Assembly: GCA_009702955.1 (NCBI GenBank) | Contig: WLHA01000086.1 | Coordinates: 1 to 6,086 of the forward strand | DNA length: 6,086 nucleotides | Reading direction: 5' to 3' | From: Actinomycetota bacterium | Lineage (GTDB): Bacteria; Actinomycetota; Acidimicrobiia; IMCC26256 | Shown here: positions 1 to 5,856 of the stretch, piece after piece | Layout of the letters: each line of letters opens with the position of its first letter | Position numbering within the stretch: the first letter of the stretch is position 1 | Notes under the pieces: model-generated | Told to the model about the DNA's origin: nothing | What the model saw: the letters and a program-made list of their open reading frames with translations, nothing else | The model's database searches: none | Translations under genes and position numbers: made by a program

Positions 1-635
1 AGGTCCCCTCCGCTGTGATCGGCATTGTTTACCCACACCTCTCCGTAGCGAGCCAACTGTGCCTCGCGTACTCCTAATACATCCGCAAAAGGACGGTTCG
101 GTACGTTGACGTTGAGGACAGCAGGCATGAGCTCTCCGCTCGCCTCCATCGCCCACTCCGCAGCGGCCGGCGCAAAACGAGCAGCTGTCTCCCACTGGTA
201 CTCGCCAGCGGTTGCCCACTCCAGGCTTAGTGCTATTCCAGGTACGCCAAAAGCGGAGCCTGTTAGCGCGGCTCCGACGGTCCCTGAGTGGAGCGTGAGG
301 TGGCCAGTATTAGCGCCGGGGTTAATGCCGGATGCGATTAGGTCAGGGATCACTCCGAACGCTCCAAGGCAAGCGGCCCAGACTCCGGTAGCGGGTGGTC
401 GATCGATCGCGTATACGTCTACGCCCTCGAACTCATCCCAGACATGACTTGTAACCGGGATTGGTTCGTTGAGATGTATGGGGCCGATGGATGCTCCAGC
501 GCCACTCCAGTCTCGGCTCGGCGCGACAACAGTGATTCTGTGCCCAGCCTCATAGAGCGCTCGCGCAAGCGCGTAAATCCCTTTGGAGTCGACTCCATCA
601 TCATTTGTTACAAGGATATTCAATGAGCGTTTCAT
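1..635 (-). CDS. surE: SurE 5'/3'-nucleotidase, 3' end cut by window edge
   Basis: SurE is a divalent-metal-dependent phosphatase that removes the phosphate from nucleoside 5'- and 3'-monophosphates; the E. coli enzyme also degrades short polyphosphate. Read on the minus strand from ATG at 635, the protein begins MKRSLNILVTNDDGVDSKG. It holds the family's metal-binding pair D12-D13 in TNDDG, a serine loop APSRDWSGAGAS (39-49), the SGIN asparagine segment (102-105) and HSGTVGAA (116-123). The HLTLHSGTVGAALTG form is the one I associate with actinobacterial SurE. 211 complete residues are visible; family members are usually about 250-270 aa, so roughly 40-60 residues lie beyond the window. The start is the only ATG before the conserved N-terminus. 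It overlaps the stop of the upstream phosphatase gene (TGATG), with AGAGG a few bases upstream, so coupled translation is likely. Family assignment is confident; the substrate is inferred. Confidence 0.93.
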   Translation of the reverse strand, partial: MKRSLNILVTNDDGVDSKGIYALARALYEAGHRITVVAPSRDWSGAGASIGPIHLNEPIPVTSHVWDEFEGVDVYAIDRPPATGVWAACLGAFGVIPDLIASGINPGANTGHLTLHSGTVGAALTGSAFGVPGIALSLEWATAGEYQWETAARFAPAAAEWAMEASGELMPAVLNVNVPNRPFADVLGVREAQLARYGEVWVNNADHSGGD

Positions 636-1105
636 CAAGCCTCTGGTGGTGGAGCGTATCTGGCACTCGCGACGGCGCCCCTCGAAACAGTAAGCGACCA
701 GGTGCACGCTTTCTCTATGCCGTATCCGGAGATTGTTACGCCTTGCTCCTCGAGAGCATTAATTAGGTCTCCAAGAACGTCACCATGCGTGCAGAAAACT
801 GTTGGGCCACTTGTTGCCTCGATTAAGGAGAGCGCATCTCTCCAAGACTCACCCTCGGAGAGGGAGTCGAGGATGTCTACATCGGCACCGATAATCGTCG
901 CGAGAGGAGCGACGGTCTCGACGCATCGAAGGTAAGGACTCGAGTGCACAGTCTTAACTAGGGGGCTGAGCACTGTCGCTAATGCAAGTGCTTGGCGTTG
1001 ACCTCTGCCGTTTAGCGGGCGTAAACGATCGTCGGTCCCATCCCAAGAACTTCTGCTTCCAGCTCTCGCATGGCGCACTACATAGACGGTGTGGGAAATG
1101 TTCAT
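635..1105 (-). CDS. SixA-like histidine phosphatase (MutT1 C-terminal-domain type)
   Basis: A 156-residue protein of the histidine phosphatase superfamily (phosphoglycerate mutase fold). The phospho-accepting motif is R11-H12 in VVRHARAG; the other active-site parts are the SSPYLRCVET segment (R60), E84 in SEGES and H107 in CTHGD. It is about SixA size, lacks the insertions of true phosphoglycerate mutases, and has no signal peptide, so it is probably cytosolic. In mycobacteria an equivalent domain is fused behind a Nudix domain as MutT1, where it removes a phosphate from (8-oxo-)nucleoside diphosphates. Here it is a separate gene whose ATG overlaps the Nudix stop (ATGA), so co-translation is likely. 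Its own stop overlaps the surE start. Acting on the product of the Nudix partner is inference; a SixA-like protein phosphohistidine phosphatase role is the main alternative. Confidence 0.88.
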   Translation of the reverse strand: MNISHTVYVVRHARAGSRSSWDGTDDRLRPLNGRGQRQALALATVLSPLVKTVHSSPYLRCVETVAPLATIIGADVDILDSLSEGESWRDALSLIEATSGPTVFCTHGDVLGDLINALEEQGVTISGYGIEKACTWSLTVSRGAVASARYAPPPEA

Positions 1106-1506
1106 GGCCGAGCCCCACTTAGGAGGTCACGGTCCATGCTGTAGGTGAGTAGCTGGTCTGCTTCCTCGAATCCCAACCACCGCACTTCGTCGACTTCTTC
1201 ATCTGGAGTAAAGCCGCTCTCAACGGTCGCGCGCATTAAGAACCAAATAACGATCTTGGGTCGCCCCTTTTGGTCTCTGTACTCAAAGGACGGAAGGGTG
1301 GCCTCTATCTCTGCCCTCCATCCAGTCTCTTCCTCGACCTCTCTCACGGCGGTCTCTTCGTCGGTCTCGCCAGCTTCAGACTTGCCCTTAGGGAGGCTCC
1401 AGTCGTTGTAGCGCGGACGATGCACGACTACTACTTGAGTCTTGCCGTCAACCTCGCGCAGTACTACTCCACCTGCTGCCCTAACGATGTCGACAGTTGG
1501 CTTCAT
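1102..1506 (-). CDS. mutT1: Nudix hydrolase, MutT1/Ap4A-hydrolase type
   Basis: A 134-residue single-domain Nudix protein. The full Nudix box (G x5 E x7 RE U x EE x G U) runs from G41 to W63, with RE at 55-56 and EE at 59-60 as metal ligands; the last position is Trp instead of the usual aliphatic residue. The N-terminus VRAAGGVVLRE and the PRYNDWSLPKG segment (31-41) are typical of Ap4A hydrolases and of the mycobacterial MutT1 N-terminal domain, which hydrolyses ApnA and 8-oxo-(d)GTP. I chose ATG at 1506 because it gives the normal family N-terminus and overlaps the ppk stop by ATGA. A longer in-frame ATG at 1611 would add 35 non-family residues inside ppk. No strong Shine-Dalgarno is visible, which fits coupling to ppk. 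The symbol is by analogy to the Nudix half of MutT1; the substrate cannot be told from sequence. Confidence 0.9.
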   Translation of the reverse strand: MKPTVDIVRAAGGVVLREVDGKTQVVVVHRPRYNDWSLPKGKSEAGETDEETAVREVEEETGWRAEIEATLPSFEYRDQKGRPKIVIWFLMRATVESGFTPDEEVDEVRWLGFEEADQLLTYSMDRDLLSGARP

Positions 1507-3569
1507 GACGTAAGAGATCTTTGTCGAGTTCTTTGACCGAGTGTTGCGTGGGTATCTACACCTCGTGTGGTGGGAACCTTGCTCCAGTCGCCATCTGCTC
1601 CGAGTGACCACGCCAATACATCGTCATCGAGCTCGATTGTGAGGATCTCCTCCAGACGTGCGCAGAGTCGCGGGTCGGTTATCGGTGTGATTGCCTCAAC
1701 TCTCCTGTCTAGGTTGCGCGGCATCATGTCGGCAGATCCAATTAGGTACTCGGCGCTTGTAGGGTCAGCACCAAATTTGTAGATGCGCGAGTGCTCCAAG
1801 AATCTTCCAACGACAGAGCGAACATGAATGCCCTCCGAGAGGCCCGGCACCCCAGGGCGAAGGCAGCAGATTCCCCGGACAATTAAGTCAATCTTGGTGC
1901 CAGCTGTTGCTGCGGCGTATAGCTCATCGATGATCTCTGGGTCTACGAGGCTATTCATTTTCATCATGATGTAACCGTTCGCCCCAAGCGCTCCCTGAGC
2001 GCGAATTCGCTCGATCATGCCGCTTCTTAGGGAATTCGGAGCAACAAGCAGCTTGCGGTATGTCTTGCCGCGCGCATAGCCAGTTAGGTGGTTGAAGAGG
2101 TCCGTTAGGTCCTCGCCAATCTCTGGGTCGGCAGTTAGAAGTCCGATGTCTTCGTAGAGGCCTGCGGTGACAGCGTTGTAGTTGCCGGTACCGATATGGC
2201 AGTAGCGACGAAGCCCGTCAGGCTCTTCGCGCACGATGAGCAGGACCTTGGTGTGAGTCTTTAAGCCGACGAGTCCGTAGACGACATGAACGCCAGCTTC
2301 CTCGAGGTCGCGAGCGCGATCCACGTTTGTCTGCTCGTCGAAACGGGCTTTTAGCTCCACGAGTGCAACTACTTGTTTGCCGGCATCAGCGGCACGAACC
2401 AAAGCGTTGACGATTGTGCTCTCTGGCCCACCTGCGCGATAGAGGGTCTGCTTGATTGCGAGAACCTTCGGATCGCGCGCGGCCTGCTCCACGAATGCCT
2501 CAACTGAACCAGCAAAAGATTCATAAGGGTGGTGCACGAGGATGTCTCGGCTGCGGAGAGTTCGAAATATGTCAGCGGTTCCCTCTGCGCGTAATAGCGG
2601 CGCAGGTGTGATTGGGGTCCAAGGCTCATCCTTGAGCTCGGGTCGATCAAGTTTGTAGATCGTTGAGAGGCCCGATAGGTCAAGGGGACCATTGACGATA
2701 TTCACCTCATGTAGGGGAAATTCAAGCTCGCGGCAGAGCATGTCAAGCACATCGGACGGCATATCTGCGCCTACCTCAAGGCGCACTACGTCTCCGGATC
2801 GCTTGCGTTGGACCAATACGCTCTCTATCGCCTCAATCAAATCAGCGGCTTCATCCTCAAGTTCAAAATCTGCATCGCGCGTTACGCGGAATGCTTGGCA
2901 ACCAATTATCTGCATACCGAAGAAGAGCTCGGCGAGATTGCGCGAGATGAGTTCTTCAATAGGTATGAATCTATGGCCATCTTTCAGGCCAATAAATCTT
3001 GGAAGGTTTGACGGAATCTTTATGCGAGCGAACTGCTGCTCTCCGCTTGCTGGATCGTGGACAGTTACCGCAAGGTTTAGCGAGAGATTCGAGATGAAGG
3101 GGAAGGGATGAGCGGGGTCCACTGCCAATGGAGTGAGTACAGGGTAAATGCGGATGCGGAAGAGCGCCTCTAGCTCGGCTCGGTCTTGCTCGTCGAGGGT
3201 CTCCCATTCTGGGAAGAGAATTTGCTCGTCAGATAGTGCGTCAACAATCTCGCCTGTAAAGACCTTGGACTGGCGGGTAACCAACTCGTTCACGCGCACT
3301 CTGATTGCTTGCAACTGAGCTAGCGGGTCCATTCCATCTGCAGAGCGAGTTCGGATACCGGCCTGCATTTGCTCCCTCAGACCAGATACGCGAACCTGAA
3401 AAAATTCGTCGAGGTTGGTAGAGAAGATCGCGAGAAACTTGGCTCGTTCGAGGAGCGGCCGGTCGGAGTCCTCCGCGAGTGCAAGAACACGTTCGTTGAA
3501 ATCAAGCCATGAGAGCTCTCGATTTAGAAGGCGTTGGCTACTAGCGGATGGGTTGATCTCGGGCTCCAT
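1503..3569 (-). CDS. ppk: Polyphosphate kinase PPK1
   Basis: PPK1 makes inorganic polyphosphate from ATP reversibly, usually at the inner face of the membrane. The 688-residue length is normal for the family. The N-domain begins LLNRELSWLDFNERVL (14-29) and has the ATP-contacting STNLDEFF (50-57). The catalytic half shows LYR (R378) and ELKARFDEQ (R408), which contribute metal/phosphate ligands, then the autophosphorylated histidine H439 in GLKTHTK and H458 in YCHIGTGNYN. VRGICCL (564-570) and H593 in RFLEHSRIY follow. All key residues are present, so the enzyme should be active. ATG at 3569 is chosen because it puts the conserved ELSW about 20 residues in; GGATAGG lies upstream at rather long spacing. 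The reading frame stays open to 3911, but that part is low-complexity and not PPK-like. Gene order next to mutT1 is shared with M. tuberculosis, although there the two genes are convergent. Confidence 0.97.
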   Translation of the reverse strand: MEPEINPSASSQRLLNRELSWLDFNERVLALAEDSDRPLLERAKFLAIFSTNLDEFFQVRVSGLREQMQAGIRTRSADGMDPLAQLQAIRVRVNELVTRQSKVFTGEIVDALSDEQILFPEWETLDEQDRAELEALFRIRIYPVLTPLAVDPAHPFPFISNLSLNLAVTVHDPASGEQQFARIKIPSNLPRFIGLKDGHRFIPIEELISRNLAELFFGMQIIGCQAFRVTRDADFELEDEAADLIEAIESVLVQRKRSGDVVRLEVGADMPSDVLDMLCRELEFPLHEVNIVNGPLDLSGLSTIYKLDRPELKDEPWTPITPAPLLRAEGTADIFRTLRSRDILVHHPYESFAGSVEAFVEQAARDPKVLAIKQTLYRAGGPESTIVNALVRAADAGKQVVALVELKARFDEQTNVDRARDLEEAGVHVVYGLVGLKTHTKVLLIVREEPDGLRRYCHIGTGNYNAVTAGLYEDIGLLTADPEIGEDLTDLFNHLTGYARGKTYRKLLVAPNSLRSGMIERIRAQGALGANGYIMMKMNSLVDPEIIDELYAAATAGTKIDLIVRGICCLRPGVPGLSEGIHVRSVVGRFLEHSRIYKFGADPTSAEYLIGSADMMPRNLDRRVEAITPITDPRLCARLEEILTIELDDDVLAWSLGADGDWSKVPTTRGVDTHATLGQRTRQRSLTS

Positions 3570-3647
3570 GGGGTTGATGCTACCTATCCGAGAATTGGGG
3601 CTTCGTAGAGGGGCTAGCCCTGTCAATCTGGACGGGAGTCCCCGCGA

Positions 3648-3689
3648 GTCGGGCCGGGGAGCCGCGAGGGCTTGGGCGCCCCGGCCGAC
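3648..3689. other. Stem-loop 1 in ppk/MFS intergenic region
   Basis: GTCGGGCCGGGG (3648-3659) pairs with CCCCGGCCGAC (3679-3689): 11 base pairs, all Watson-Crick, with one bulged G. The 19-base loop can form a small inner hairpin, AGCC (3660-3663) with GGCT (3669-3672). No U-run follows on either strand, so a classical Rho-independent terminator is unlikely. Pairing is seen directly; function is unknown. Confidence 0.6.
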
Positions 3690-3691
3690 AG

Positions 3692-3729
3692 GCGGTCCAG
3701 CGGATGGGGGGAAAGTTCCGCTGGGCTGC
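3692..3729 (+). other. Stem-loop 2 with G-run/C-run loop
   Basis: CCAGCGGA (3697-3704) pairs perfectly with TCCGCTGG (3717-3724). In plus-strand RNA the stem extends outward to 13 pairs (3692-3704 with 3717-3729) using two G-U wobbles (3696/3725 and 3694/3727). In minus-strand RNA those two positions are A-C mismatches, so structure favours plus-strand transcription slightly. The 12-base loop reads TGGGGGGAAAGT on the plus strand and ACTTTCCCCCCA on the minus strand. It lies 3 bases after stem-loop 1, so the two form a tandem pair. No family match could be made. Confidence 0.55.
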
Positions 3730-3828
3730 GCTGGCGTGCTGCCGACCCTAAAAGAGAAGGCCCACGAGCGCATGTAGAACAGGTTAAACAGCCCATGTTG
3801 CGGTTTGGCAGCGAGACGTGCCCCCTCC

Positions 3829-3846
3829 GGTGGATAGAAGGTGAAC
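3829..3846 (-). promoter_or_regulatory. PHO-box-like direct repeat (putative PhoP site)
   Basis: On the minus strand GTTCACC (3846-3840) is followed exactly 11 bases later by ATCCACC (3835-3829). The actinobacterial PHO box, known from Streptomyces PhoP, is built of 11-bp direct repeat units with a GTTCACC core; the first copy matches 7/7 and the second 5/7. A third upstream unit matches only 4/7. ppk is a known PhoP-controlled gene in Streptomyces, so the placement in the ppk upstream region makes sense. However, the site is about 260 bp from the ppk start and only about 33 bp from the MFS start at 3879, so it could act on either gene. Chance occurrence is not excluded. Confidence 0.3.
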
Positions 3847-3878
3847 AAGAGGCCAAGTAGCACCCGCCTAAGCCCTAG

Positions 3879-5228
3879 ATGGGGGCTACCGTGGAGAGCA
3901 CTGTGCTTCATCGTGACCCAAAAACCTACGCGCTCAATGATTTCGGCCGACTCGCAGTGGTCCAGGGTGTGAGTTCATTTGGTGACGCGCTTCTTACGGT
4001 CTCCCTAGCTGGGTCCATATTTTTCAGTCAGGATATTTACAAGTCGCGCTCTCAGGTTCTGCTCTACCTGCTCCTGACGATGGCGCCGTTTGCAGTCGTT
4101 GCCCCAATTATCGGTCCGGCACTCGACCGATCAAAGGCTGGGCGCCGAACCTTGATGGCCATCGGCCTATTCGGGCGTGCACTTACCTGCTACTTGATGG
4201 CTGGGCAACTCGACACGCTCTATCTGTATCCGTTGGCATTCTTGGCGTTGGTGCTTGCGAAAGGCCACACAGTTGCAAAAGCCTCGCTGGTACCCGCAGT
4301 CGTTAAATCTGATGATGCGTTAGTCGATGCAAACTCTCGTCTCGCATTAATTGGTGTGGTTGCAAGCACCGTAGGCGGCGTTCTTGGCGCAGGGGTCATC
4401 GCAGTATTAGGGGCTCCTTGGTCGCTCCGTTTCGGGGCCGTGATGTTTCTTCTCGGCGGGTTTTTGGCGCTTCGTATTCCAAAGGCGAAGGCCTCAACCG
4501 CCCCTGAGACCCAAGAGGAGGTTGTTGAACTACACGCTCCAAGCATCATCTTCGCTGGTAGCGCGATGACCATCATGCGCGGTTCAGTTGGGTTCCTTGC
4601 ATTCTTTCTAGCGTTTCACCTCCGGTCTAGCAACGAGGCGAAGTGGTTTTTTGGTGCAGTGTTGGCTGCGAGTGCGGTAGGGGGACTAATTGGGGTACTC
4701 ATTGCTCCACTTGCCCGGCGCAGAGTCAGAGAAGAGGTCATACTCTCAACCACATTGCTCGCTGCTGCAGTAATGGCGTTGATAGCCGCACGGTACCCAC
4801 AGCGTTTCTCGACACTGCTAATCGTTTTGGTAATTGCGCTCGCTTCACAGTGCGGGCGGATTGCATTCGACAGTCTTCTGCAGCGCGACGGACCCGAGCA
4901 CTTACGCGGAAGAGCGTTTGCTCGTTTTGAGACGCGCTTCCAGTTGGCATGGGTAGTCGGGGCTTTAATCCCTGTTGCTTTGCTTGATCTATTAACCGAA
5001 CGTGAGGGTTATTTCGCGCTGGGATTAGGTCTAGCGTTCGCTACCGCAACGTATATCGGATCGCTCCGAACTCGTGGCGCGTGGGCCGGTCGAGTCGAGC
5101 ACGTGGATGAAACCATTGAGAACGACGGTCGCGCTGTTGAGAGCGACCCCTATTCGGACGACGACGAAATTTCGGGGGACGATTTTGATGACGACTCGAG
5201 ACCAGAGTCAGGGCGGACACGCGGATAG
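3879..5228 (+). CDS. Major facilitator superfamily permease with acidic C-terminal tail
   Basis: A 449-residue inner-membrane transporter. About 12 hydrophobic segments can be placed at residues 24-50, 59-81, 91-109, 113-132, 154-178, 183-200, 221-247, 256-277, 286-304, 311-330, 353-371 and 377-396. A basic/acidic central loop (201-220) splits the two six-helix halves. GPALDRSKAGRR (79-90), between TM2 and TM3, fits MFS motif A (GxxxDRxGRR). The tail after 400 is hydrophilic; residues 410-441 contain 15 Asp/Glu, including SDDDE and DDFDDD. The substrate is not recognisable. ATG at 3879 follows an in-frame TAG directly and has no clear Shine-Dalgarno. GTG at 3903 has GGAG six bases upstream and would remove eight residues without touching TM1; GTG 3891 is a third option. 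The DsbA-like gene starts four bases after the stop, implying an operon. Confidence 0.85.
   Translation: MGATVESTVLHRDPKTYALNDFGRLAVVQGVSSFGDALLTVSLAGSIFFSQDIYKSRSQVLLYLLLTMAPFAVVAPIIGPALDRSKAGRRTLMAIGLFGRALTCYLMAGQLDTLYLYPLAFLALVLAKGHTVAKASLVPAVVKSDDALVDANSRLALIGVVASTVGGVLGAGVIAVLGAPWSLRFGAVMFLLGGFLALRIPKAKASTAPETQEEVVELHAPSIIFAGSAMTIMRGSVGFLAFFLAFHLRSSNEAKWFFGAVLAASAVGGLIGVLIAPLARRRVREEVILSTTLLAAAVMALIAARYPQRFSTLLIVLVIALASQCGRIAFDSLLQRDGPEHLRGRAFARFETRFQLAWVVGALIPVALLDLLTEREGYFALGLGLAFATATYIGSLRTRGAWAGRVEHVDETIENDGRAVESDPYSDDDEISGDDFDDDSRPESGRTRG
3893..3905 (+). promoter_or_regulatory. Possible ribosome binding site for alternative GTG start
   Basis: GGAG at 3893-3896 sits six bases before an in-frame GTG at 3903-3905, good spacing for initiation. 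The upstream ATG at 3879 has only CCTAAGCCCTAG before it and would need a leaderless or weak start. If GTG 3903 is used, the permease begins MLHRDPKTYALNDFG. Confidence 0.35.
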
Positions 5229-5232
5229 CAAC

Positions 5233-5790
5233 ATGAAGATTATTTCCTGGTCTGACTACGCCTGCCCGTTTGCGTACATCGGTTTTAAGCGCCTTTTGGT
5301 TGCGCGCCCACTGACTAGTGACAGTAGCGAAAGTGGTGAGGTTGAGTGGAGGGCCTATGAGCTTCACCCAGAGATACCTGCAGGCGGATTCGAGCGCCCA
5401 CGCGGTAAGCATGGATTCTTAAAAGCGCTTGCATCAGAGGATGGTTTAACTCTCCGGGCATCTGATCGAGTCTGGAGTTCACGCCCTGCACTCTTGGCTG
5501 CCGAGGTAGCGCGGTCACAGGGAAAGCACGCGGAGCTACACGAACGCCTCTTCGCTGCTGCTTGGGAAGAAGGGCTGGATCTCGGGAGAAGCGATGTTCT
5601 TCACACCTTGATCAACGACGTTGGGCTCGACGCAGCAACGGTGCTAACAGAGATGACTCAGCAGCGTTATTTGGATGCCATTGTGGATGCGTTAGAAGAA
5701 GCGATGATGCTCGGGATCACAGGCACCCCTTCATATCTGTTAAATGGTCAGGTGCTGCGAGGGGTGCAAGAGGTTGAGGCTCTGCGGTAA
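5233..5790 (+). CDS. DsbA/FrnE-like thioredoxin-fold protein, CPFA active site, short C-terminus
   Basis: A 185-residue protein resembling the FrnE/DsbA branch of thioredoxin-like oxidoreductases (FrnE, 2-hydroxychromene-2-carboxylate isomerase, GST-kappa relatives). The N-terminal beta strand leads into WSDYACPFAYIGF (6-18), where FrnE proteins normally read DxxCPWCYIG. Here C11 remains but the second cysteine is A14, so disulfide exchange by a CxxC pair is not possible. A helical insert covers about 60-155, including SRPALLAAEVARSQGKHAELHERLF, and the cis-proline loop is GITGTPSYLLNG (161-172). Family proteins usually go on another 10-15 residues after a G-A/V-Q segment; this one stops at GVQEVEALR, inside a repeat-rich stretch. 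No signal peptide, so cytosolic. ATG 5233 is chosen for the family N-terminus and a nearby GGA; the frame is open further upstream but overlaps the MFS gene. Substrate unknown. Confidence 0.82.
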   Translation: MKIISWSDYACPFAYIGFKRLLVARPLTSDSSESGEVEWRAYELHPEIPAGGFERPRGKHGFLKALASEDGLTLRASDRVWSSRPALLAAEVARSQGKHAELHERLFAAAWEEGLDLGRSDVLHTLINDVGLDAATVLTEMTQQRYLDAIVDALEEAMMLGITGTPSYLLNGQVLRGVQEVEALR

Positions 5791-5856
5791 CGCTTCTGCT
5801 CTAACGCTCTCTAACGCTCCTGCTTTAAAGCTCGGGGATTAACGGGCCGGGATTAA
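5788..5856. repeat. Short imperfect tandem repeats in convergent gap
   Basis: TAACGCT occurs at 5788-5794 (including the stop of the DsbA-like gene), 5802-5808 and 5812-5818. The 17-base unit at 5788 recurs at 5812 with two differences (TAACGCTtCTGCTcTAA versus TAACGCTcCTGCTtTAA). Then comes a perfect palindrome GCTTTAAAGC (5822-5831) and GGGATTAA at 5835-5842 and 5849-5856, 14 bases apart, the second copy overlapping the stop codon of the minus-strand gene. No stable GC-rich hairpin plus T-run is seen, so no terminator is called although two genes converge here. Confidence 0.6.

Larger units (their letters stand above)
3570..3878. other. Divergent intergenic region with GC-rich structured core
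   Basis: This 309 bp gap separates the divergent ppk operon and MFS gene and must hold promoters for both. Bases 3631-3720 contain 70 G/C of 90 (about 78%), well above the flanking genes. The core carries two strong inverted repeats (3648-3689 and 3692-3729), a weaker hairpin at 3724-3743, a perfect GGGCTAGCCC palindrome at 3611-3620 and a repeated CCGCGAG (3642-3648 and 3662-3668). No open frame across it looks like protein. I could not match it to tRNA, tmRNA, SRP RNA or RNase P landmarks. A perfect TTGACA on the minus strand (3626-3621) lacks a well-spaced -10, so I assign no promoter. It may be the structured 5' leader of ppk, a leader of the MFS gene, or a separate small RNA. Confidence 0.6.

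Noticed and set aside
106..447. Plus-strand ORF opposite surE
   Set aside because: It is antisense to a clearly conserved SurE frame and has no domain-like features.
1507..1611. Longer Nudix start at 1611
   Set aside because: It would add 35 residues with no Nudix-like character inside the ppk coding region; ATG 1506 gives the family N-terminus and an ATGA overlap.
3602..3626. Minus-strand TTGACA (3626-3621) as a ppk -35 box
   Set aside because: The only -10-like hexamer downstream, TACGAA at 3607-3602, leaves a 13-base spacer; one perfect hexamer in about 300 bp is not improbable.
3600..3780. tRNA, tmRNA, SRP RNA or RNase P RNA gene
   Set aside because: No T-arm GTTCRANYC, no tmRNA ends, no SRP GGAAGGA tetraloop region, and the GGGGGGAAAG loop only loosely recalls the RNase P GAGGAAAGTCC segment with no matching 3' partner.
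3672..3860. Small plus-strand ORF in the intergenic region
   Set aside because: It needs a TTG start without ribosome binding site, its composition is that of the GC-rich structured core, and it resembles no known protein.
3570..3911. In-frame extension of ppk by 114 residues to an ATG at 3911
   Set aside because: The extra sequence is low-complexity Pro/Arg/Gly-rich, unlike PPK N-termini, covers the stem-loops and overlaps the 5' end of the permease gene.
5074..5232. Upstream extension of the DsbA-like ORF
   Set aside because: It overlaps the acidic tail of the permease in another frame and precedes the conserved first strand of the thioredoxin fold.
5822..5831. GCTTTAAAGC palindrome as a bidirectional terminator
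   Set aside because: It has no loop, is only 10 bp and AT-rich at its centre, and no T-run follows.
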